NCBI GenBank assembly: GCA_944319935.1
Contig: CALUFM010000002.1
Location: 1 to 64,000, forward strand
Source: an uncultured Prevotella sp.
Lineage (GTDB): Bacteria > Bacteroidota > Bacteroidia > Bacteroidales > Bacteroidaceae
Length of the DNA stretch: 64,000 bases
Reading direction: 5' to 3'
Shown here: positions 52,410 to 61,493 of the stretch, in pieces
How positions within the stretch are numbered: position 1 is the stretch's first letter
Layout: every line of letters begins with the position of its first letter
Notes under the pieces: generated by a model
What the model saw: only the letters and a program-made list of their open reading frames with translations
Database searches by the model: none
What the model was told of the DNA's origin: nothing
Made by a program: the position numbers and the translations under genes

Positions 52410-53390
52410 ATGTTATACGTCGTTTTACCTGAAGAAAAGACACGAAAAGTGTCGTTCTATCTGGCAATGGAGGAGTTTGTCGCCCGTAATGTGAATGATG
52501 ACGACTGCTTGTTCTATTGGCAGGTTGAGCCGTCGGTGGTGTTCGGCCGCAATCAGCTTATTGGCAACGAGGTCAACCTTGACTATTGCAAGGCGCATGG
52601 CATAAGCTTTTTCAGGCGCAAGAGCGGTGGCGGATGCATATATGCCGACATGGGCAACATCATGTTCTCGTTTGTGACGAGCGGTGAAAATGTCGGCCTG
52701 ACATTCAACCGCTACATTAACATGATGGTGCTGATGCTAAGGCGCATGGGCGTAAAGGCTACGGCCAACGGCCGCAACGACATCATGGTGGACGGCCGCA
52801 AGGTGTCGGGCAACGCCTTTTACCACATTCCGGGGCGCAGCATCGTGCATGGCACAATGCTGTATGACACAGACATGGAGAACATGGTCATGAGCATAAC
52901 GCCTGCCGGCGAAAAGCTGAAGAGCAACGGCGTGGAGAGCGTAAGGCAGCGTGTCGCTCTGTTGAAAGACTATATGTCAGTGGGCATAGACGGTTTCAAG
53001 GAAAGCGTCAGGCGCAACTTGTGTGACGGAGAGTATTGCTTGAGCGCGCAGGATGTTGCCGAGATAGAGGCTATTGAACGGCGTGAATACTTGGCTGACA
53101 GCTTCGTTTACGGCAACGAGCCCCGCCGCACATTGACGAGGCGGTGCAGGATTGACGGCGTCGGCACGATAGAGGCATATATAGAAATGAAAGGTGAGAC
53201 TGTCAGGAATGTAAGTCTTGGCGGCGATTTCTTTGCCTTGGGCGACTTGGACGAGCTTTTGCTCGCCCGCTTGAGAAATGTCCGGTTGGAGCGTCAAGCC
53301 TTGGCCGAAGCTTTGCCGGAACGCCTGGACGACGTGATAATGAACCTCCGTAAGGATGATTTCATTGACATGTTGGTAGGAGAAAAATGA
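52410..53390 (+). CDS. lplA: Lipoate--protein ligase
   Basis: 326 residues. Attaches lipoate to carrier proteins, here most likely GcvH encoded just downstream. FFRRKSGGGCIYADMGNIMFSF is the lipoate/ATP site; GRKVSGNAFYHI carries the catalytic lysine. A C-terminal accessory domain (about 240-326) is present, as in LplA of E. coli. Start ATG gives MLYVVLPEEK. First gene of the glycine cleavage operon. Confidence 0.9.
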   Translation: MLYVVLPEEKTRKVSFYLAMEEFVARNVNDDDCLFYWQVEPSVVFGRNQLIGNEVNLDYCKAHGISFFRRKSGGGCIYADMGNIMFSFVTSGENVGLTFNRYINMMVLMLRRMGVKATANGRNDIMVDGRKVSGNAFYHIPGRSIVHGTMLYDTDMENMVMSITPAGEKLKSNGVESVRQRVALLKDYMSVGIDGFKESVRRNLCDGEYCLSAQDVAEIEAIERREYLADSFVYGNEPRRTLTRRCRIDGVGTIEAYIEMKGETVRNVSLGGDFFALGDLDELLLARLRNVRLERQALAEALPERLDDVIMNLRKDDFIDMLVGEK

Positions 53391-53418
53391 AAACAACAAT
53401 GAAAACCTTATAATAATT

Positions 53419-54510
53419 ATGGAAAATAAAAGAACCTGTCTTTATGACAAACACGTGGCCTTGGGCGCGCTGATGCAGCCCTTTGCCGGCTTTGACATGC
53501 CTATCCAGTATTCGTCTATAATCGACGAGCATAACGCCGTGCGCACGGCATGTGGTGTTTTTGACGTGTCTCACATGGGCGAGGCCGTGATAACGGGGCC
53601 TGACGCCGAGCGTTACGTAAACCATATCTTTACCAACGATGCAAGTGCAATAAGCGCAGGGCAGGTGTTGTATGGAATGATGCTGTATCCTGACGGCGGA
53701 ACTGTGGATGACTTGCTCGTGTACAAGATGGGCGACGAGGAATTTTTCCTGGTCATCAATGCTGCGAATACAGAAAAGGATATCGCTTGGATGAGGGAGA
53801 ATGCCGATGGTTTCAATGTCAATATCGAGGATGCTTCGGCGCGTTACGGCCAAATCGCCGTGCAAGGACCCGACGCAGAGAAAGTTGTTGAAGAGGTGCT
53901 TGGCCTTGAATGCAAGGAACTTGTGTTCTACACGTCGAAGACGATGAATGTTGACGGTGAGGCGTTGATTATAAGCCGCACAGGTTATACGGGTGAAGAC
54001 GGTTTCGAGATATATTGTAGCGAGGGGCTTATCATTAAGTTCTGGGACAAGCTCATTGAGAGCGGCCGTTGCAAGCCGTGCGGGCTTGGATGCCGTGACA
54101 CTTTGCGTTTTGAAGTCGGTCTGCCCCTGTATGGCAATGAGCTGAGCAAGGACATAAGTCCTGTAATGGCCGGCTTGAGCATGTTCTGCAAGTTGGACAA
54201 GCCTGAGTTTATCGGGAAAGAAGCCGTAGCGGCTCAGAAGGCAAATGGCGTAAGCCGTAGGGTAGTGGGCATCGAGCTTGCCGAACACGCTGTTCCACGT
54301 CATGGCTACAATGTTGTTGCTGACGGCAAGGTTATTGGAGTCGTGACAACTGGCTACCAGTCGATTTCTACACACAAGAGTGTTTGCATGGCTCTTGTTG
54401 ACGCGGCTTACGGCAAATTAGGCACGCAAGTAGAGGTGCAGATACGCAAGAAGACATTTGCGGGAACTGTTGTCAAGAAAAGATTCTACGACAAGCATTA
54501 CAAAAAGTGA
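53419..54510 (+). CDS. gcvT: Glycine cleavage system T protein (aminomethyltransferase)
   Basis: Transfers the methylene group from lipoylated GcvH to tetrahydrofolate and releases ammonia. 363 residues, full length. GVFDVSHMGEAVITGPDA near the N-terminus, SRTGYTGEDGFEIYC in the middle and the C-terminal GTVVKKRFYD region are family marks. 28 bases after lplA. Confidence 0.97.
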   Translation: MENKRTCLYDKHVALGALMQPFAGFDMPIQYSSIIDEHNAVRTACGVFDVSHMGEAVITGPDAERYVNHIFTNDASAISAGQVLYGMMLYPDGGTVDDLLVYKMGDEEFFLVINAANTEKDIAWMRENADGFNVNIEDASARYGQIAVQGPDAEKVVEEVLGLECKELVFYTSKTMNVDGEALIISRTGYTGEDGFEIYCSEGLIIKFWDKLIESGRCKPCGLGCRDTLRFEVGLPLYGNELSKDISPVMAGLSMFCKLDKPEFIGKEAVAAQKANGVSRRVVGIELAEHAVPRHGYNVVADGKVIGVVTTGYQSISTHKSVCMALVDAAYGKLGTQVEVQIRKKTFAGTVVKKRFYDKHYKK

Positions 54511-54634
54511 CAAACGGCGCAGTTCAAGTTGCTTTGGAATTAGTGAAAGGACAAATTCAAATATCGTAAACATTAATATAAATAAGTCTCGTCTTTCGCA
54601 TTGATGTTGAAGCGGGACAATAAAATCAAGAATT

Positions 54635-55018
54635 ATGGCAAAAGTAATTGAAGGACTTTATTATTCAGAGTCTCACGAGTATGTGAAGGTAGAAGGTGAG
54701 TATGGCTACATCGGAATAACCGATTACGCGCAAAACGCTCTTGGCAACGTGGTGTATGTGGATATGCCTGACGTTGACGACGAGATAGAAGCCGAAGAAG
54801 AGTTTGGCGCAGTGGAAAGCGTCAAGGCTGCCAGCGACCTTATCTCACCTGTAAGCGGAACGGTTGTCGAGGTGAACGACAAGCTGGAGGATACTCCGGA
54901 ACTGTTGAACCAGGACGCTTACGCAAACTGGATAATCAAGGTGGAACTCTCTGATAAGGCTGAACTTGACGGCCTCATGGACGCCAAGGCATACGAGGAG
55001 TTCTGCAACAACAATTAA
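54635..55018 (+). CDS. gcvH: Glycine cleavage system H protein
   Basis: 127 residues. The lipoyl carrier that shuttles the aminomethyl group between P, T and L proteins. Lipoylation lysine K64 in FGAVESVKAASDLISPVSG. Length and motifs are complete. Between gcvT (124 bases) and gcvPA. Confidence 0.97.
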   Translation: MAKVIEGLYYSESHEYVKVEGEYGYIGITDYAQNALGNVVYVDMPDVDDEIEAEEEFGAVESVKAASDLISPVSGTVVEVNDKLEDTPELLNQDAYANWIIKVELSDKAELDGLMDAKAYEEFCNNN

Positions 55019-55040
55019 GCTGGTGGAGTTTTAAGGCTGT

Positions 55041-55071
55041 GATGTGCCCTGGACTTGCTTCAGGGCACATC
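55041..55071 (+). promoter_or_regulatory. Hairpin between gcvH and gcvPA
   Basis: GATGTGCCCTG (55041-55051) pairs perfectly with CAGGGCACATC (55061-55071); only a weak T tract follows. Perhaps an attenuator or processing site that gives more gcvH than gcvP. Confidence 0.5.
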
Positions 55072-55129
55072 GGTCTTGAAACTTTTTGGCTTTATAAAAG
55101 TAACCTTATAACCTTAAAATTCAATTTAA

Positions 55130-56449
55130 ATGGCTTTTAAATATTTTCCCCATACAGAGCAGGACATCAATGAGATGCTGGCTCGTGTGGGTGTGAAATC
55201 GTTGGATGACCTTTACGCCGACGTGCCTGAGTCAATACGCCTGAAGGGCGGTTACAACCTGCCTGAGGCTATGAGCGAGGTGGAGATAAGGCAGTTTTTC
55301 GACAATTTGTGCCGTGACGACAAGCAGCTTGTATGCTTTGCCGGCGCAGGCGTGTATGACCATTACACCCCGTCGATAATCCCGTACATTGTTGAACGCT
55401 CGGAATATCTGACAAGTTACACTCCGTACCAGGCAGAAATATCGCAAGGTACGCTGCATTATATCTTTGAGTACCAAACGATGATGGCGCGCCTCACGGG
55501 CATGGACATCTCAAACGCTTCTATGTACGACGGTACGACGGCTACGGCCGAGGCTGTGCTTATGGCCGCTGCAGCAGCGAAAAAGGCGGACACGGTACTC
55601 GTGTCGGAGACTGTTGACCCGAAGACGGTTGCGGTGATTAAGACATACGCCCACTTCCACGGCGTTAACATCGAGATGATAAGGCAGGACAACGGTGTGA
55701 CTGACTTTGCGGACATGGGCAAGCGTCTTGGTGAAGGCGGCGTGGCAGGTGTCGTTGTGCAGCAGCCTAACCGTTACGGAATAATCGAAGACTTTACGGG
55801 CGTTGCCGATTCTTGTCATGACAAGAAGGCTTTGCTCGTTATGAACAGTGTTGCTGCTGATCTCGCCCTGTTGAAAACACCAGGAGAATGGGGGGCTGAC
55901 ATCGTTGTCGGCGACGGTCAGTCGCTTGGTCTTCCGATGTCGTTTGGCGGCCCGTATGTAGGCTATATGTGTTGCACGGACAAGCTCATGCGCAAGATGC
56001 CTGGGCGTATTGTCGGCGAAACGCGTGACAGCCATGGCAACCGCGCTTTCGTTTTGACGTTGCAGGCTCGTGAACAGCACATCAGGAGGCAGAAAGCTAC
56101 ATCGAACATCTGCTCTAACGAGAGCCTTATGGCTTTGTACGCTACGATATACATGTCGGTTATGGGCAAGCAGGGGTTGAAGGAAGCTGCGCAACTTTCG
56201 TATGCGGGAGCGCATTATCTCTGTGACGAACTTGTAAAGACAGGCCATTTCAGGTTGGCGTATGACCGCCCGTTCTTCAATGAGTTCTGCGTCAAATACG
56301 ACGGTGACGTTGACGCTTTGCGTGACGAGTTGGAGCGCAACGGCATACTGGGCGGTGTCAAGGTGGCAGACGATGAGATAATGTTCGCTGTTACCGAGAA
56401 GCGTACGAAAGACGAAATAGACAGACTTGTAGCTCTGGTAAGCAAATAA
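55130..56449 (+). CDS. gcvPA: Glycine dehydrogenase subunit 1 (P protein, N-terminal half)
   Basis: 439 residues; one half of the split PLP-dependent P protein that decarboxylates glycine. KYFPHTEQDINEMLARVGVKS start, YTPYQAEISQGTLHYIFEYQT and VGYMCCTDKLMRKMPGRIVG are characteristic. The partner subunit follows in the same direction. Split P proteins are common in Bacteroidota and Firmicutes. Confidence 0.96.
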   Translation: MAFKYFPHTEQDINEMLARVGVKSLDDLYADVPESIRLKGGYNLPEAMSEVEIRQFFDNLCRDDKQLVCFAGAGVYDHYTPSIIPYIVERSEYLTSYTPYQAEISQGTLHYIFEYQTMMARLTGMDISNASMYDGTTATAEAVLMAAAAAKKADTVLVSETVDPKTVAVIKTYAHFHGVNIEMIRQDNGVTDFADMGKRLGEGGVAGVVVQQPNRYGIIEDFTGVADSCHDKKALLVMNSVAADLALLKTPGEWGADIVVGDGQSLGLPMSFGGPYVGYMCCTDKLMRKMPGRIVGETRDSHGNRAFVLTLQAREQHIRRQKATSNICSNESLMALYATIYMSVMGKQGLKEAAQLSYAGAHYLCDELVKTGHFRLAYDRPFFNEFCVKYDGDVDALRDELERNGILGGVKVADDEIMFAVTEKRTKDEIDRLVALVSK

Positions 56450-56537
56450 AAAGGCGAAAGCCGGCAGGGTGGATGCCGTGTGGCGTTTGTCCTTGGCGGC
56501 TTGGTTGAACAAAACTTCCTTTAATATTGATAAGAAC

Positions 56538-57980
56538 ATGAACAACAAATTATACGGCAAGCTGATATTTGAGCTTTCCCACGAGGGGAGCAAGGCTTAT
56601 TCTTTGCCGAAAAACATGTATGGTGATTATGAACTGCCAAAGGCCATGAGGCGTGAGGCTGACGCTGAGTTGCCAGAGTGTGACGAGCTTACTGTTGTGC
56701 GTCATTACACGAACATGAGCGGAAACAACTTTGGTGTTGACAATGGTTTCTATCCGTTGGGCAGTTGCACGATGAAGTACAACCCTTACATCAACGAGGA
56801 ATTGGCGGCGCGCAAGGAATTCACCGCCATACATCCCGCCCAGCCCGTAGACACATGCCAGGGGGCTTTGGCTGTGTATTACAATCTCCAAAGGGCGTTG
56901 TCCGAAATCACCGGGCTTGGTGAGTTCACACTCAATCCGTTTGCCGGGGCGCATGGCGAGCTTACAGGGCTAATGGTCATCAGGGCTTATCATGAAAGCC
57001 GTGGCGACACCAAGAGGGTGAAGGTGATTGTGCCGGACTCTGCCCACGGGACAAATCCTGCTTCGGCTGCGGTGTGCGGACTTGAAGTGGTCGAAGTCAA
57101 AAGCACTGCTGACGGGACCATCGACATCGAACACCTGCGCGGGTTGCTTGATGACACGGTGGCCGCAATCATGATGACCAACCCCAACACGCTCGGACTG
57201 TTTGAGCCAGGCATTCCTGAGATTGCCGAATTGGTGCATGGATGTGGCGCGCTGCTTTATTATGACGGGGCAAACCTCAACCCGATGCTCGGCGCGAGCC
57301 GTCCGGGCGACATGGGCTTTGACGTGATGCACATCAACCTGCATAAGACATTCTCCACACCTCACGGCGGTGGCGGCCCGGGCAGCGGCCCTGTTGGCGT
57401 AAGGAAAGGGCTTGAGCAGTTCTTGCCGAAGCCGAAGGTTGTGAAGAACGGCGACAAGTATGCCATAGAGACAGGCGGCGAGGGCGACATCCATGTCGGC
57501 GCGTTCCTTGGCAATTTCGACGTTGATGTCAAGGCTTACGCTTACATCTTGACCCTTGGCCGTGAGAACATCATGAAGGTTGGCCCGTTGGCAACGCTCA
57601 ACGCCAACTACATCAAGGAGAGCCTGAAGGACGTCTACGAGCTGCCGATAAAGGGCTTGTGCAAGCACGAATTTGTGTTTGACGGCTTGAAAGACAAGAG
57701 TACAGGCGTTACGACGATGGATGTGGCCAAGCGTCTGTTGGATTACGGCTTCCACGCCCCGACGATATATTTCCCGCTCCTTTTCCATGAGGCTATGATG
57801 ATAGAGCCTACTGAAAGCGAGGGCAAGGAGACGATAGACGGGTTCATCGCTGTCATGCGTGAAATCGCGCGTGAGGCCAAGGAAGAACCGGAGACAGTCA
57901 AGAGCGCGCCCCACAACGCCCCGATAGGGCGTGTTGACGACGTGCTGGCCGCCAAACATCCCGTATTGAAGTTCGAGTAA
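56538..57980 (+). CDS. gcvPB: Glycine dehydrogenase subunit 2 (P protein, C-terminal half)
   Basis: 480 residues; the PLP-binding half. The lysine that binds PLP lies in INLHKTFSTPHGGGGPGSG. LPLGSCTMKYNP and DSAHGTNPASAA are also conserved. The ATG at 56538 is chosen (MNNKLYGKLIFELSHEG); a Met 23 codons upstream overlaps the normal spacer and adds unrelated residues. Confidence 0.96.
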   Translation: MNNKLYGKLIFELSHEGSKAYSLPKNMYGDYELPKAMRREADAELPECDELTVVRHYTNMSGNNFGVDNGFYPLGSCTMKYNPYINEELAARKEFTAIHPAQPVDTCQGALAVYYNLQRALSEITGLGEFTLNPFAGAHGELTGLMVIRAYHESRGDTKRVKVIVPDSAHGTNPASAAVCGLEVVEVKSTADGTIDIEHLRGLLDDTVAAIMMTNPNTLGLFEPGIPEIAELVHGCGALLYYDGANLNPMLGASRPGDMGFDVMHINLHKTFSTPHGGGGPGSGPVGVRKGLEQFLPKPKVVKNGDKYAIETGGEGDIHVGAFLGNFDVDVKAYAYILTLGRENIMKVGPLATLNANYIKESLKDVYELPIKGLCKHEFVFDGLKDKSTGVTTMDVAKRLLDYGFHAPTIYFPLLFHEAMMIEPTESEGKETIDGFIAVMREIAREAKEEPETVKSAPHNAPIGRVDDVLAAKHPVLKFE

Positions 57981-57995
57981 GAATCCTTTCGCGGC

Positions 57996-58071
57996 TATGA
58001 GGTTTCACGGTTGTAAGGTTACGGGGGCAATACGCAACCAGCCCCGCACCTCGCGACCGTGAAACCTCATA
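57996..58071. repeat. Gene-end inverted repeat after gcvPB
   Basis: TATGAGGTTTCACGG (57996-58010) pairs exactly with CCGTGAAACCTCATA (58057-58071). The flanks repeat related words (GTAAGGTTACGG left; AACCGTAACCCCCATAACC right), so a much longer imperfect foldback is possible up to about 58100. It begins 16 bases past the stop codon and precedes the lpd gene. Confidence 0.75.
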
Positions 58072-58111
58072 ACCGTAACCCCCATAACCTCACAACCTTA
58101 AAAACCGCAAG

Positions 58112-59437
58112 ATGAAATCAGACATCATAATCATTGGCGCAGGTCCCGGCGGCTATCATACCGCGGCCTACGCCGCCCGCCAAGGCCTGAGCGTGACCAT
58201 AATCGAGAAAGAACACGTTGGCGGCACGTGCCTCAATTGCGGGTGCATACCCACAAAGGCCCTTTGCCATGACGCCGAAGCCGTAGAGGCCGCCACGCGC
58301 ATATTGGGCGCACGGCCGCAAGTCGACTTCGCCCGCATTGCCGCAAGGAAGCGTGAAGTGGTGGAAAAGTTGCGCCAAGACGTTGAGACGCTTATGGCCC
58401 AGCCGGGCATAACGCTGGTTCGCGGCAACGCCGTGCTGGCAGGTGGCTGCACCGTGTCAGTTGACGGAGAAGAATATCAGGCTGACAACATCATCATCGC
58501 AACGGGGTCACGCCCCAAGATGCCGCCCGTAGAGGGCTGCGGCCTGCCTGGCGTGATGACATCAACCGGACTGCTCGACTCCAGCAGCCTGCCGCAACAG
58601 TTGTGCATCGTAGGCGCAGGCGTGATAGGCCTTGAGTTTGCGTCGGTGTTCAACAGCTTCGGCAGTGACGTCACGGTGGTTGAGTTCATGAAAGAATGCC
58701 TGCCCCCGTATGACCAGGACATATCGCGCCGTGTGCGCAAGGCCATGGAGAAGCGTGGCGTGAAATTCGTCATGCAGGCCGCCGTAAGCTCCATCGGGCA
58801 GTGCGGCGGAAAGCTGCAGGTGGCATACGAGAGCAAGCGCAAGCCCGGCCTGACCGAGGCCGACGCCGTGCTGATAGCCACGGGCCGTGCCGCCAACACC
58901 GAGGGGCTTGGCCTTGAGGCGGTTGGCGTAGCCACAGAGCGCGGCTGCATCGTCGTTGACGACAACATGCAGACAAGCGTCAAGGGCGTGTATGCCGTAG
59001 GCGACGTCAACGGGCGTTGCATGTTGGCCCACGCCGCCTTGATGCAGGGCATGCGGTGCGTCAACCACATCTTGGGGCGCGCTGACGGCATACGCCTTGA
59101 CTTTATGCCCTCGGCCGTGTTCTCCAATCCAGAGGCAGCCGCCGTGGGCCTTACCGAGGCCCAGTGCCGCGAGGCCGGCATGGATTATGCCGTGCGCAAA
59201 ATACCCTTCCGCGCCAATGGCCGCGCCGTGGCCGATGAGGCCGACGGCGGACTGCTCAAGCTCATCACCGGCGATGGCGGCAAGCTGTTGGGCTGCCACG
59301 TCTGCGGCCCTCATGCCGCCGACATCGTGCAAGAGGCTTCCGCCCTGATGGCCATGGGATGCACGTCGTCGCAACTTTACGGCATCACCCACATCCATCC
59401 CACCATTGCCGAGCTTTTGCGTGACGCGGCCGAGTGA
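58112..59437 (+). CDS. lpd: Dihydrolipoyl dehydrogenase
   Basis: 441 residues. Reoxidises the dihydrolipoyl arm of GcvH with NAD+; L protein of the glycine cleavage system. FAD loop IIIGAGPGGYHTA (6-18); redox cysteines C40 and C45 in GGTCLNCGCIPTKA, with an extra C43 between them; NAD loop VGAGVIGLEFASVF; catalytic His-Glu in HIHPTIAE near the C-terminus. About 30 residues shorter than E. coli Lpd. Ends the glycine cleavage operon; noticeably GC-rich like the DNA after it. Confidence 0.93.
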   Translation: MKSDIIIIGAGPGGYHTAAYAARQGLSVTIIEKEHVGGTCLNCGCIPTKALCHDAEAVEAATRILGARPQVDFARIAARKREVVEKLRQDVETLMAQPGITLVRGNAVLAGGCTVSVDGEEYQADNIIIATGSRPKMPPVEGCGLPGVMTSTGLLDSSSLPQQLCIVGAGVIGLEFASVFNSFGSDVTVVEFMKECLPPYDQDISRRVRKAMEKRGVKFVMQAAVSSIGQCGGKLQVAYESKRKPGLTEADAVLIATGRAANTEGLGLEAVGVATERGCIVVDDNMQTSVKGVYAVGDVNGRCMLAHAALMQGMRCVNHILGRADGIRLDFMPSAVFSNPEAAAVGLTEAQCREAGMDYAVRKIPFRANGRAVADEADGGLLKLITGDGGKLLGCHVCGPHAADIVQEASALMAMGCTSSQLYGITHIHPTIAELLRDAAE

Positions 59438-59467
59438 CGCGGCCCTGCGCCGACATGCTTGCCGCAC

Positions 59468-59504
59468 AACGCCTTGGACGGACATTCCGGCCAAGGCGTT
59501 TTCT
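59468..59504 (+). terminator. Terminator of the glycine cleavage operon
   Basis: AACGCCTTGG (59468-59477) pairs with CCAAGGCGTT (59491-59500), followed by TTT. Confidence 0.7.
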
Positions 59505-59904
59505 CGTTCCTTCCGGTGTGGCCCACGGCGAAGCGTCCCCCCGTCAGGCCATGCCCCTCAGGCGGTTCTTTACGGTTGGCAAGGATTTTCTCCTTGCCGC
59601 ATGCCGTCCTTGCTCGCCGGCTCTCGTTATATTGACGCCAGTTCGGCATAAGGCTTTGCCCATCAGCAAACATCCCCGACCGGCCCTGTAGGGGCAGACC
59701 CGTGTGCCCGCCCCTTGTTTTGCCGCACCCGTTTGTCAGGGTGGGCACATGCGGGGGAATCCCCTGCCAGCAGCGGTTTGCAGCCTGTCTGCATGGCATT
59801 GGCGGCGCACATGCGTATTTCATGGCTCCAAACTGCGTACAAGCCATAATTCTTATGCCTGACTCTCCGTTATATTAGCCTTACTACCATTAAAGCATAC
59901 AATA
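59505..59904. other. GC-rich gene-free stretch before the recombinase
   Basis: No gene. Contains AGGGGCAGACCCGTGTGCCCGCCCCT-type hairpin DNA near 59690-59717, echoed on the far side of the recombinase near 61254-61283. No clear promoter; the ATG at 59905 follows an A/T-rich stretch with TTATATTAGCC. Confidence 0.4.
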
Positions 59905-61116
59905 ATGACATCAGTAAAAGTGAAATTCCGCCCGTCAGCCGTAAGCGGCAAGGAGGGCGTGGTCTATTATCAGGTGATAAAAGACCGTGTGGTGAGGCAA
60001 CAGAAGACCAGCTACCGCGTATATCCAAGCGAGTGGGACCCGGGCCGGTCGTCGGTGGCCGTGCCGGCGGCCGCAAGCGACAGCCGCAAGGACTACCTTG
60101 CGCGCGTGTGGCAGAGCGTAAGCGACGACCTGGAGCGGCTCAACGCCATCGTGGCCCGCTGCGAGCGGCACGGTTGCCGCTATTCGGCGGCCGACGTGCT
60201 GGCTATGTTCGACGCCCGTGAGCGCAGCCCGCTCCTGTTCGGCTTCATGCGCGGTGTGGCAGCCCGGCTCGAGACGTGCGGGCGCGTCCGCACGTCGGAG
60301 GCCTACATCTCCGCCCTGCGCAGCATAATGCGCTTCAGCGGCGGGTGCGACATGCCCATCGACGACATCGACTGCGGCCTGATGATGTCGTATGAGGCGT
60401 GGCTCAGGCGGCGCGGCGTGTGCCCCAACACCGTGTCTTTCTACATGCGCATACTCCGCGCCGTCTACAACCGCGCCGTAGAGCGCGGGCTGGCTGCCCA
60501 GAGGCACCCCTTCAGGCGCGTATACACCGGCGTTGACAAGACCGTGAAGCGCGCCGTGCCCCTGGCGGCCATACGCCGGATGAAGACGCTCGACCTCGCC
60601 TCGTCGCCCCATCTCGACTTCGCGCGCGACATGTTCCTGTTCAGCTTCTACACGCGCGGCATGTCGTTTGTCGACATGGCATACCTGCGCAAGAAAGACG
60701 TAGCTGGCGGCATGCTGGCCTACCGCCGCCGCAAGACGGGGCGGCAGTTGACCGTCAGGTGGGAGCGGTGCATGCGCGAGATAACCTCGAAATACGCCCC
60801 CGAGACCCGCTCCACGCCTTACCTGCTGCCGCTCGTCAAGACGGGCGACGACGAGCGGCGCCAGTACCGCAACGCCCTCTGCCGCGTCAACAACGCCCTG
60901 AAGGCCATCGCCCCCATGGTGGGGCTCTCCATGCCGCTCACCATGTATTGCGCCCGCCACGCCTGGGCCAGCATAGCCAAGAGCAAGCACATACCCCTGC
61001 CCGTAATCAGCGAGGGCATGGGGCACGACAGCGAGCAGACCACCCGCATCTACCTCGCCTCGCTTGACACGAGCGTCATCGACCGCGCCAACAAGCTAAT
61101 CCTCGATTCCCTCTGA
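59905..61116 (+). CDS. Tyrosine recombinase / integrase
   Basis: 403 residues. N-terminal arm-type domain (about 1-50), core-binding SAM-like domain (about 108-205) and catalytic domain (about 215-403). Visible active-site residues: R251 (TRGMSF), K277 (RKTGRQLT), R351 and H352 (CARHAWAS), H374 (GHDSEQTTR) and Y383. The box II histidine is Y348, as in many Bacteroidota integrases. GC content is clearly above that of most of the window. No tRNA gene, excisionase or other mobile gene lies beside it, so it may be a leftover or a DNA inversion enzyme. Confidence 0.9.
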   Translation: MTSVKVKFRPSAVSGKEGVVYYQVIKDRVVRQQKTSYRVYPSEWDPGRSSVAVPAAASDSRKDYLARVWQSVSDDLERLNAIVARCERHGCRYSAADVLAMFDARERSPLLFGFMRGVAARLETCGRVRTSEAYISALRSIMRFSGGCDMPIDDIDCGLMMSYEAWLRRRGVCPNTVSFYMRILRAVYNRAVERGLAAQRHPFRRVYTGVDKTVKRAVPLAAIRRMKTLDLASSPHLDFARDMFLFSFYTRGMSFVDMAYLRKKDVAGGMLAYRRRKTGRQLTVRWERCMREITSKYAPETRSTPYLLPLVKTGDDERRQYRNALCRVNNALKAIAPMVGLSMPLTMYCARHAWASIAKSKHIPLPVISEGMGHDSEQTTRIYLASLDTSVIDRANKLILDSL

Positions 61117-61249
61117 GGCGCGCTTGCCGGCAGCATTCGGCGGCGGAAAGGCGTTTCCTCAAGCCCCTGCGTGGCGGGCAAGGGCTTGAGGAATGGCAAA
61201 AGGGGCTTATGGCAGGCGTTCCGGTTGCTTCCTGTCATGCGCGCCAACC

Positions 61250-61290
61250 GCCGCAGGGGCAGACCTGCGTGTCCGCCCCCCAATGAACGA
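61250..61290. repeat. GGGGCAGACC hairpin repeat beside the recombinase
   Basis: AGGGGCAGACCTGCGTGTCCGCCCCC: inverted GGGGCAGAC / GTCCGCCCC. The same unit is at 59690-59717 in direct orientation. Probably a common intergenic repeat rather than an attachment site. Confidence 0.45.
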
Positions 61291-61384
61291 CCCGGGCGTC
61301 AGATGTTCAGCATGGCAGACGCGCAGGTCAGCCCCGATAGCTTGCGCCTGGCTGTCAGCCGGTATGCGCCACAATTGCGACAGG

Positions 61385-61445
61385 CGTCCTTTTGGCGTGT
61401 AAGATGTGGCCTTTCAGCCTTTGACAGGCCACGTTTTGCAGCGCA
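61385..61445 (+). repeat. Dispersed intergenic repeat, copy with GTGGCCTTTCAG
   Basis: GTGGCCTTTCAG (61406-61417) then TTTGACAGGCCACGTTTTGCAG: TGTGGCCT pairs with AGGCCAC. Same core as at 5.6, 19.0 and 50.7 kb, same orientation. Confidence 0.6.
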
Positions 61446-61493
61446 TTTGACGCCCTTTTGCAGTTAATGTGGTTTGGAAGAAAAGTTTGAATT

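Noticed and set aside
59690..61283. GGGGCAGACC units as attachment sites of the recombinase
   Set aside because: They are hairpin repeats of a type common between genes, they are not identical, and the stretch between them holds only the recombinase; kept as a mention, not as att sites.
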